Assembly (NCBI GenBank): GCA_022457155.1 | Contig: JAJGOT010000132.1 | Location: 139,001 to 203,000 of the forward strand | DNA from: Cladopsammia gracilis | Taxonomy: Eukaryota; Cnidaria; Anthozoa; Scleractinia; Dendrophylliidae | Direction of reading: 5' to 3' | Length of the DNA stretch: 64,000 nt | Shown here: piece after piece, positions 39,901-51,500 of the stretch | Position numbering within the stretch: the first letter of the stretch is position 1 | How the letters are laid out: each line of letters starts with the position of its first letter | Program-made: the position numbers and the translations under genes | Notes under the pieces: model-generated | The model's input: only the letters and a program-made list of their open reading frames with translations | Told to the model about the DNA's origin: nothing | Databases searched by the model: none

Positions 39901-42900
39901 ACGAGCCCTCGCCGGCCGCGACGTGCAATGATCTTTACAAAAACTGGCGTTTTGGTCCTTAAATAACCATGCGGCATAACAGGAAAGTACTCCATACTTA
40001 AGGTTATCTTTCACAGATTACGCATTTATTACATGATTGATTGAAGATTACTCTTTAGAAGTAACTTTTTTTTTTACATTGCTAAAAGTGTTTTTTACTG
40101 GTACTTGAGGATTGTACAGTAACTGATATCTACATTCATTTCATTATAGTACTAACGCAAGATACACGATAAATGTTCCGACTGCAAATTTCTCAGATTC
40201 GCAGCATTTGCCAACAAGCGCTTCATGAAACTGATCGCCTTTCTAAAGATAATTCTGTGTACACGAAACAGATCTTTTGATCGTATCCTTTAAAATAAAT
40301 ATGGAAGCCCAGGATTGCAACAATTATTAATGCTCGACCAGTTAGGGAGCGAGAAAGTATTGCTTAAAACCTTTACTTAAAAAGCTTTTGGGAAGTTCCA
40401 TTAAGCGCAAACATTTTTAAAGCTCAAACAGAGCTAAGTAGCGCTCCGGCAAAGAGGTATTAATAGCAAGAACAAAAGACCTGCCGTTCTGAGGAGATGT
40501 TAAAGACTTGAACGTTAAAAAGCCTTTTCGCCTTAATGTCATTAAGTTCGACAAGAAAAATGTTTTCTTACCATTAATTGGCGCTCTACCTTTCTACTCG
40601 CTAGAATATGCCTATGATTAGCATTAAGAAAAAACAAATGGTATTTAGCTATGCTACATCACTGTTTTATTTTTAAGGAAGATTTGACGAGCTACACTTC
40701 GGACTTCCGGCACTTAGTCTATTGTATCTTCCTGTAACGTTCCGAAAAACAACACGACCCTGTAAAAAACAAAAGCGGACACCTGCAGAAAGATCGCAGA
40801 AGCGCTCCTAACAATTCACACACACGGCTCATAATCACAATCTAAGAGGACTAGCCAAAGAACCCTTTACAGATGTCTATTATAACTTAAATAATAGATA
40901 GAGTGGTTAAGACTGCAAAGGACAGAAGTATCTGTTAGAAGAGTCTGATAATTACCTATTTAAATATAAATTACAATTTAAAAACACTGAAGGAAAACCT
41001 TTCAGAACGCACTACAGCTAATGAGTGAGACTTTGGACTCGAACTAGAGCTTTTATAGCCAGACATCTGTCTTGACCTCGGCCAATGGAGAATTGAATAC
41101 CACAGTAAGTAATGAATTCATGTAGCGCTCAAATAGACATGAATGGGAGTATTTATAGTACTAGCCATACAGAACGGATGATATAAATGTACTAGACAGT
41201 GATGTAACAGGGCTAGGTGAATGACCATTGTACTCCATTGTACATTGGCGACAAGAAAGGCTTGTACATTGCGAACATCTGCTTAACACGAGTTATGTAT
41301 CAACAATAACAACCCAACGGGGGCCTAGAGCGTCACGCTCCATTAACTGCGCTTTACAGTCTAACAGTAAAGCTTTATTAATGTTTTCACATGTCTCGAT
41401 TTTGCAAAGGTGAATCTATCCATATATGGTACAATTTTTGCCATCTGAAAGTAACGACCCTCCGAAAGTAAAGACTCTCCGAAAGCAGCGATAGTAAAAG
41501 GTTGCAAAACCCAAAAGTAACGAGGGTCTTTACTTTCGGAACTACACGGTATTAAAGTTAACCGCCTTGACTCAGTTGTGGCTTTGCCATATATTCCTCA
41601 GTATGTTCATGACAGCGTGTCGAATGTGTCTCATCTTCCAGCAGTAAATCAGTGGATTGAGAGATGAATTAAGAAACACCAGTGTCACAGTGTAAAGTTG
41701 CGAAACCTTTAAAATGGCGCTTGTTCCAGAGATTGCAAAGACAATTATGCTACACGTGTTTGGCAAATAACAAACCAAAAACGCGAGATATACGAAGAAT
41801 GTTCCGACTGCAAATTTTATTAGCCTTGCCTGATTTCCCATTTCACCATTCTGTGCTTCTTGCTGTACTTGCAAGGCATGAATCTGGTTTGCGTGGTGTC
41901 GCACGGCTACATATATCTTGTAGTTAAGTGGTATAGTAGTCAAGAGAAAAGAGGCGATAATAATGGCAAAAATCACGTAACTAGTATTTAGCTCGACCAA
42001 TAACGCCACAAACGAAAGAACTGCACTAAACACCCATATCGAAATTACTCCAGCAACAACTCGCTTGCGGGTCACAAGTTCCTGGTATCTGAGATGAAGA
42101 TGAATCGCCAAGAATCTGTCTCCACTCAACGCGATCACGCCAAAGAACGAAGAGAAAGCAAATAAATTTCCCGTGGTGAGAAACGCGCTGTACGTAGCAC
42201 TATAGTACCGATTGTTTTCACTGTTTTGTTCCATTTCCATGATTTTAAGTGCAATGTAAATAGGCTGGACTAGTAAACCAACACCAAGATCAGAAACAGC
42301 CAGACTCAGGAGCAGTGTTTTTAAAGGTTTTGGTAGCGACGAAGTTTTTCTCAAGGCGTGGATTGTAACACTGTTCAACATGATGGCGGTATAAGATAAC
42401 AAAGCGTTTAGAACGCAAATGACAATGTATGATGAATAGAGACTTTCACCTTCTTTCATTGTCAAGCTTTCTGCAAGAACGCGGTAGGTAAAACGTTTTC
42501 AGAAGGCGCTTTTTACACGCTATCCGCACAGCGTTACTTTAATCTTGAAAGATAAAAGTTTTGATATTGAAACTGACGACAGTTTTCGAAAGGATGGGAA
42601 AGCCTTGCAGATGCTGCAAAAGTATCGTAAAAAATTGGAACCTGAAACATTCCTGACTTCCAATGCTCACCTATCTATCCGAATAACCTGTCAATATAAG
42701 GATATCTTGAACACAGAATTGCCGGTTTACTGATCCTTCAGCCTTTATAAAGCTAATTCCGAGCCTGAAACAGATGTTTCAGTCTTTTTCATTAAAATAA
42801 ACAAGTCAGACCAGGGTTGAAGCGATTAATGCTCGACCAGTTAGAAGCAGCGGGAAAATAAACATGCTGAGTTTAAAACACCTCTGCCGCTAATTAGTAT

Positions 42901-45510
42901 AGCTAAAAGCAACCTCATATGTTTAACAAGGAAACCATCAACACTCGCAATATTTTTCCTTCGCGTGTTTGTTATGCTACGCTCCCTATTATTTGAACAA
43001 CTAGAACAGGCCAGTGTCCTTCGGGAAAAATTCACATGCGCGCCGTTTTCAAGGAAACTAGGACAAACTATATAAATAGAAAGCTTGATCAATGTTGAAT
43101 ACAGCTGTTGAAGAAAAAAGGCCACACTATGTTCAATTATCTCAAAACATCGCTCAACGACAACGTGTAGGGCATTTTCGATATTACGATTGCTTAATAT
43201 TTAAATATCTACGTGCAAAGTTCGAGTAGATAGATAATAGGCTTAATATTTATTACCTGGCACCAAGGCGTAGGGGAATAAAACAATTGAGGTCCTGGGA
43301 TGAATAATTAATTTCGGAGTAAAGTTATAATTTTAATTTTCGAGGTAGCCTAGCCGCTTTTTGTGGGCGCCGGCGGCAAAAACTTCGGCGCCAACGGATG
43401 ACACTACTACTTTAGGAGAAATGAGACCGTTTAGTTCGCCATTGTCTGTAGAATGTTTTGGCCGAATTTTATAGTAAAAACTCCATTAATTCATTCAAAG
43501 ACGATATATTGTCCAAATGGCCGATTATTTAAGCAAGCATTTTAAACTGTTTTAGTGTTTTACTGAAGTCGCCCAGTATAAATACAATATATTATTTATT
43601 TATTGATCGAGCTCTGAATCGGCTTATAAGCGGACTAGTTTCTGTTCACTGCATGTAAAGTCGGCCCTATGTGTTTTTCTTTGTAAAATGGCCGAAAGTA
43701 TGCACTGTCGCAAGTATGTGCGGGCTTGAGCTATCGCAATTTTGTAATAGAGTACCGAAGTGCGACGTCACAAAAATTGAAATTTGGGAAATTATGGGAT
43801 TTGGTTAGATATTTGGAAAGGGTCGTGACTAAAATGGAAACTCCAAAATCAGGTTGGATCACCTCGGACACTTAGAATTTATTTTCAATAAATTTTTAAG
43901 TGTAAAAAAGAAAATCTAAAATCCCCACTCAAGATTGAACCTGTGACCTCAGCGAGGCTTAAGCTTACATAGCCTACTGTACCACTGTACCACCTAGCTT
44001 CTAGGGTTGCTTAGTCCTAAATTTAACTATATAAACTGCTGCCCCTAACCTCAACTGAAAGCTAACCAGTTACTCCGTTATATAAGTCTCAATAAGGTGT
44101 CCAACCTGATTTTGGAGTATCCATTCTAGTCACCACTATTTGGAAAGGGCATGACGAAAAATGCTCGCTTTCCAAAAATCAGCATCTTATTGCAACTTGG
44201 GGGTGAGATAGGGTTAACACTCGTTAACATCTCTCAAACGGACCTTTCCTTTTCACTTTAAGTTACATGAAGTAAAACCTATTTCACACTTAGAGTAAAA
44301 TTAGAAAAAAAGATCAGTAAAGTGTATGCCTCGAACCCGAGTCGTTAGCTTCATAACCAATATCCTTATCCACTATACCAACGTGGATTAGCTGCCGGGA
44401 GATGTAATTTTTAACATATTTATAGAGTTACCCATAACAATAAATGAAAGCTAACCGTTTTCAAATCAGTGCTTAACCCTAAACACTGTAGATCAATGCT
44501 AAACCCCAAAACGCTACTCTTTGCTTAGCCGGATCTCTGTTCTCTCAGTTCTCTGCCCAATAAAATGAGGTTCTGTTCTCGTGTACGTCAGTAGTACGGT
44601 ATAACGATAAAAAATACTACGTTGTGTAAAACCTCATAAGGTGTCCAAGGTCCGTTTGAGAGATGTTAACGATTGTTAACCGTGAGATATTGGCACCGTT
44701 ATGCTCTGATGACTCTAATCAAATCCCATAATTTCTCAAATTTAGTTTTTGTGACGTCATCACTTCGGTACTCAAAAAAACGCCTACGGTAAATTGTAAT
44801 AACGTCGTGGTTTGTAATACAAGTGGTAAATTGTAATAACGCTTGTCACGATTTGTAAGAAAACATCAATCATTAATTAGTACAATAACGTGCTTTCGTA
44901 ATTTCTATTGCGGTAAATTAAAAAGAGCGTGGCAGTTTGCAATATCAGCGGTAAATTGCAATAACGGGGTTTAGTAATTTCTGACCGTAAATGGATAAAA
45001 AACGTGGCAGTTTGTATTATCAGTAGTAAATTGCAAAATGGTAATAAACACATTTTTTTTAAATTGTAATTTCTGACGCGTTGTCGCAATTTCTACTACG
45101 GTAAATTTCAATAACGCCGCGGTTTGTCGTACCTGTTGTAAATTATATATTTTTTTATTTTTAGAACACATCTAACGTATATGGTGATAACGTCCCGTTT
45201 TGCGAACGCTTGACGCAATTTTTAGAACACGTTTATCGTAAATGTTAATAAAGAGACTTCACTTGGTCGCATTTTTAAAAAGCTGTGGAAAATTGTAATC
45301 ACGTATTGTCGTACTTTGTAACAACAACTTTCGTCAATAATAACGTCGCGGTTTTTCGTATCTATGGAAAATGGTAATTTTTTTTCAACATCTATAATTG
45401 TAAAAAGGTATTTATGATTTTTTTAGGTCTCGTTTGGTGCACAATCTTTCATATGAAAATTGAATCTTCATACACATGCAAATTTTCTCATGAATGGTTG
45501 TGTGCCACTT

Positions 45511-45579
<69 letters not shown>

Positions 45580-48500
45580 CACTTTATTTAAGTGTCAAGG
45601 TATTTAGCGCGCGAGCACTAATTGGGGACACTAAATACAGAAACAAATATTCAAATAGAACATAACATTTTAAAAATCCCAACTGGCAGGAGGCAAACCA
45701 GTTGGCTATTTTACAAGCGTGGTCAAGGAGTTGAACTCGGGTCTGCCGTGAAACAACTCCAGCAAGTGGTCAGAGCGGGACTTGAACCCGGGACCTCCGG
45801 ATTATAAGTCCGACGCCCTAACCACTCGACCACGCCGCCTCCCTAAAAAAAACTTTGATACCAAGGCAAAAAGCAATTCGTCAATGGTCTACTCAGTGAT
45901 AGCGTCACATATCTATCATAAACCGAGCAAATGTCCAAAAATAAAGCCAATGCTATAGTTATTGACCTACAAGCTGGCACTGAGTCACGACTCTGAAGAG
46001 TAGGACATTGATAAGTGGTAGACATAGGATATGGTTTGTGAAGGCAGCAAAAAATGAAACTCGCAATACTTTTTTATTTAACTGCAAATCAATGTCAGCT
46101 GCAAATAATTACTAAATATGAGAAAACAGCGTTCAGTTTGTCATGCGATTGGTGCGAATAGTGCTACAAAGAAAAAATTCAATCCTTGACGACAGTAGCC
46201 TCGTCTGCAGCACCTCTTTGGGTGGTAGTGGTAGAGAGGACAAAAATACGACTGACTAGGGTGGGGGGCGGGAGGAGATAAATAATCCCCACCCCTCCCC
46301 ACCTATTATTTTGTCCTTTTGTCCCAGACCCCGGAATTGCCTGCGAAAGAAGCTACCTTAACTGGAGTCAACCGAGATTTTCTCAAACCATAGTTTTTCT
46401 ACGATTTTGTTTTGTACTTATTCCCACATTTGTGACAAACTGAACAGAGTTGCATGACTGTGTTTTACATAAGTTATCACTGCGCCACTTACCAAGATTT
46501 TTGGTTTGATAAAGAGTCTAAACAGCTTGTCAGCATCGTAATGAAGATCTTCAGGCAACGTTGTCTTGTCTGCTGTGTACTTTGCAAGAGTAGCTTTAGA
46601 TAAGGTTGTCGCAGCCTGACATGCAAAACACAACGCAGAAATACTGTTAACACTGTAGATTGATTTGGTACATCGGCAGAGGGAATCTCAGTTGTTTCTG
46701 AGCCATACATGTAGAAATCCCCGCATGCTAGTAGTTGAAAGTTGGTTTGCTTACCATTTAATAGTAGGAAAAAGAAAAACAGTTGGGATGACCGTTGAAT
46801 AATTGCTCAGTTAGGGTTTCTTCACAATCCACACTTAAAAGGGTGGCTTTCTATTTACATGAAACTGGAGCCGAGAGAAATATTTAAATGGTAAGCGTTT
46901 TTCCCACGACGGAGACAAGAGGAGAATTTCAAAACAAAGTCAACGACTTCCAATCAAAATTGCTGGAAGATGAATTGTTCTAGACTAGTTGCTGTCATAG
47001 TGACATTACCGGGACTTTTTGGTTGAAGGGGCAATGTCACCTATTTTTAGTTATCACATAGAAAAGCAAAAAAAAATAAATAAATAAATAAAAATAAAAA
47101 TAAAAATTTTGTCAATTGCAACCTAGTTTTAAAATGGAAAATGTGGTAAAATCGCAAAAAAACTGATTATGTTTTGTTCTTCCTTGAAGAAATCACTTGA
47201 TATTTTTTCTTGGTGTTCTAAGAGCAATTTTATGTTTGAGCAATGATACTTTGTCATCTATTTGGTGTATTTTGACCAAAACACGGCAAAATCTACGAGA
47301 CAATGCTCCTTCTAATGGTGAGCACCCGTTGGTCGTCAATGTCTGTATATCTTGCCTTTAACATCTTTCTTTCTTTCTATGGAGAAGAGTCCGGCCAGAA
47401 TATAACTTCACCTATATTACGGTAATCGGCTCCTGCTTCAGCTATCCTGCGGAACAGAAGCTTTTGCGGTTCGTGAGCGCGATGCATCAACGCGCGTGAA
47501 GCGTGAATTGCGTTTTGCGTTTATCCGCCGCTTATCCAGGCTACCCTTAGCTCACTCATCAAGAATGATCTTATTAAAAGCACTCAAATTACATGTACTT
47601 GATGACAAAGAAAGGCACGGCCACTTTCATAACCGTTCCTATTTAAACACACCTTTCCTTTTGAGAAGCTGCTTTCAAAATCCACTTCACTGTCAAACTT
47701 GATGGTAAAAGGCTGCTTTTTGGCTCGCTTTTTCTTGTTTTGCTGTTCAGCTGTTGATAATGTATTTGTTAAACCTAAATTGTGCAACAAGAATGCGATA
47801 AGTTCAACTTTATTTGGTTCTTTTTTCAATACATACAGTTGCACCTCCCGGTCAAGCCCAAATCATACCGTCTACGAGGACGTCGGACACCTTATTGAGA
47901 CTTATATAACCGAGTAACTGGTTAGCTTTCAGTTGAGGTTAGGGGCAGCAGTTTATATAGTTAAATTTAGGACTAAGCAACCCGAGAAGCTAGGTGGTAC
48001 AGTGGTACGTAGGCTATGTAAGCCTGAGCCTAGCTGAGTTCACAGGTTCAATCCTGAGTGGGGATTTTAGATTTTCTCTTTTACACTTAAAAATTTATTG
48101 AAAATAAAATTCTAAGTGTCGACATTACGTTATATAAGTCTCAATAAGGTGTCCGACGTCCTTCTGGACGGTATGATTTAGGCACAACCGTAAGCGACTG
48201 GCCGTGTTTTCACGAGCGATTTTTTCAAGTCGCTGAGCGAGTGACAGTCGGAAATCTCGTGAAAACAGTTGCTTGTCCAACTCGCTTAAAGTTAAGCGAG
48301 TCGGCGAACTACAATAGAATTCTCATTAAATTTAAGCCACCAAACCAGGTCGCTTAAGCTTGTCGGCAATTAAACAACAAAGAAGGGCATTGTATTGTCG
48401 TTCTTTTGTGTTCTAATTTTCTATTGTTTTAACAAAAGAAAATATATCGTGCATGGTATAAGAAAAATGAATAAAGTTCTGTCCGTGAAAACGCATAAAT

Positions 48501-51500
48501 TTTTTAAGCTACTTAACGCGGTCAGTAAACAAATTACCTACAGGAATGTTAAGCGAGAAAAACGCCTCGTGAAAACACAGCCACTGTTACCCAAAATGTA
48601 GACTGCTAGCTGCCCCTTTTCAGTCAATCGAGAGGGCGATCGCGGGCGAGCTAATCGCAAAAACAAGCTCGGTGAGACTGGAGCGAGCGAACGAGCCGAG
48701 GGGAAACTGGGAGAGAAAACGCCTCTTCCCCAGAGCCCCCTCGGTTCGCATTACATTTCGCTCGCTCGCCGCTCGGATCGCCGATAGCGCATTTGCTCGC
48801 CCGCTCGCTGACTATCCAGAGAGGGACTGCTAGCATTCTAGTACCCAAAATGCCGCAAGCCAAGTAAGGCCAGATCACAGGTGGTCTTAACTTTTAGAAC
48901 AGTTTTCAATTGAGTGGTAAAACCAAAACCAAAGTAGTTACTCTGACCAATCACAGCAGTCGTAAAACATCCAATGAACCAATCAGAGCTCGAAGCAATT
49001 ACATGTTGGTGGCGCCAAGCGCGAAAAAACGCGTGCGAGCAAGTCACGATTGGTTTTGGTTTTACTTCTGATTGGTCGAGAAAGTGGCGCGAGATTTTTT
49101 AGCCAATCACAAAGCGTAGCAATGCAAAACCAAAGCAATTGTGAAATTACTTTTCACACTCAACTGAAAACTGCTCTAATCATGATATGAATTTTAGTAC
49201 AGTAATTTCATTATACAAAGTACTTATCACCGCAAAATGTTGTGTCATGTAGAAGTTCTGATGCAAGAGACAAAATTTTCGTTTTATTTGAGTTGAAACA
49301 TAACACATTATTCAATTTACGTTTGTAGTGGCATCAAAATATGGTGGAGTGGTCGCAGTTACCAGAGGTTAAAAACAAATCACCAGAGGTTTTAACTATA
49401 GTGATTTAACAAAAAAAATGTGGTACAGTGTGTATTGGAAAAGTGGTCCTTTAGAAGAGGGTCGCACGTGTAGGTTCAACTGCATCAAAGTGTTGTTAAC
49501 TTGGAAACAGGCACAAAATTGAGGTAAAACACAAGTCGCTTCTTGGAACCCTTCCCCAAGACAGTCTGTCTCACAGTAGATTAAACTGTGAACATTAACC
49601 CTTAAAACGAGCCTGTTGACAGTCCGTTGATCCCTTCCTTTTCCCTTCCACTCCCAAGAGTGCCAAAAATCAAAATTCAAGAAAAATCCCAAATTTCATT
49701 TTGTAAAATATTGAAAAGCAAATGGTATCATGCAAAAGTACTGCCAAAGAGGTTTCATTTGAATGGTCACACCATAGCCCGTTTCGCAGATACGGGATAC
49801 AGCCCCCAGAGCATCCCATAATGAACATTTAAAATAATATATCCCTTTGTTTTCAATGTTCATTATGGGATGCCCTGGGGGCAAAATCAATATGGCTGCC
49901 GTATCCACGAAATGGGCCATAGGATTTCGTCAACAGACTCAAAAGGTAGAACTACACTACATGTCTTAAATCATAATTGACTCTGGGAGTGAAAAGGGTT
50001 CACCCCATACCCCCTAGAAAGAGCCTATTCGCAAACGATTTGCCCAGCTGGACCCAGATGCCCAACATGCGACTGTTACACGATATCATTACCTTTGGAG
50101 AACTTGGATCGTAGTTTCCAATATTGTGGTCCAGCCCAAGTTGACATGAGATCAGATTTAAAGTATGAGTAATCACTTGGCTGGGAAGACAGCTCAAGAC
50201 ACAGGGTGCCTGCTGAGGTAGCTGCAAAGCCTAAAGTTGTTCTGTGTGCAAAATCAATCAATCAGTGAACTTATCTACATGTATCAATCAATGAGTACTG
50301 TATTTTATTGATTTTACGTTGGGTCGACAAGGTTGAGTTTTAATTAAATGCGTTGTATGCCTACACTGTATGGTGTTTATTCATTGTACCGGTGTTTATT
50401 TGAGGTCCGGCACGTTTATTTAAATACAGTATTACATGACATATTGTTACCATAAAATAATGTAGTTTTGGGTGAAATAAAACGCAGCGGCCATCCCATA
50501 TGTTAAACACTTAACTGTGCTTTTTTGAGATTGTCTAAATGGCGTGGGTGGGTGGGTCGTGCGTCGTTGGGCCTGCGTAGTGCCCCGTGGGTCGTGCATC
50601 GATATTGATCAACAACTAGCTACAATTGCAGCATATACATCTTTTTTACGCTGCTTTCAAAGGCCCTCTGGCAAAGATAATTCAAATTTTTTGTTGTTTA
50701 AGAAAGTCAACTACTTGGCAGTGAAAGCGGCTCTAAAGTCATTTTGCTTTAATCCGAAGTTGTTTATTTAAGTTGTTAACATCATCCATGTTGTTATGGT
50801 TCACACCATTTTAGATGATATGAAAGACCGAACAATTTTGTCGACTGTGGTCCAGTTGGGCCTCTGTCAAATCATACTAAGTCTATCTCATTACGCTTAT
50901 CAATTGTGGCCATTTTCTGGAGCAGATCGATTATCAATCTCCAAACCGACAACAAGAGCTTGAAAAACGACTGTGTCGATATACGTTTTATCGGGTATTG
51001 AGAGTTTTGCTTAGGATCTTACTTCCCTGTTACTGTCAGTTGTAACGAAACGGAAGAGGTAATCAGGAGGGAATTTATTTGTGGGTATGGAGGTACAGTA
51101 GAAGGACCCTTATGTAGAAACGTAGACTTTCAATAAAGTCCTTCGTCTTATATTTATAGCCCGCCGGACGATAGCCTGTGACAACCGCCTCCTTCCCTCA
51201 GAAAAAATCGGGGAGGAGGCGGCTGTCACAGGCTTGCCGGACGAAGGACTTTTCACACTTGATTGGCGCCATTTTTAGCGACCCAAAAACGGGTCGCTGC
51301 ACTTAGACCAATCAGAGTAGCCGAGAGTAGCCCTTGGGGACAGAACTGTCAATCACAAGGTATTAGGCGCAATGAAACGTGACTTGCAGTTGAAATTCAA
51401 CAATGGGGTCGGTTGCGAGAAACGCAAATGAAAACCCTTCAAGCGAGACTTCGTCGCTCGCTCGCTTCACGACATCCTCAAAAGCTCGCTTTGCTCGCTT

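Larger units (their letters stand above)
43750..44773. mobile_element. 1.0-kb TIR element carrying two tRNA-headed modules
   Basis: Outer inverted repeats run about 55-60 bp, beginning GAGTACCGAAGTG and including GACGTCACAAAAA and AATTATGGGATTTG on both sides. The other units (33060-33080 and 4555-4575) read across without it, so it is an insertion into the unit. It has no coding frame. It contains two inner inverted-repeat modules, each with a tRNA-like pol III box pair (next entries). Confidence 0.75.

Noticed and set aside
45766..45840. A functional tRNA gene on the minus strand
   Set aside because: The acceptor stem does not pair (GGCGGCG against the sequence after the T arm), and a SINE body with an ATT tail follows.
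48395..48601. A 68-codon gene
   Set aside because: Inside the hAT-like MITE copy 2; the same region in copy 1 is broken.
50544..50771. A short plus-strand coding exon
   Set aside because: It starts at a non-ATG codon, has no conserved motif and lies in an NCAPH intron.
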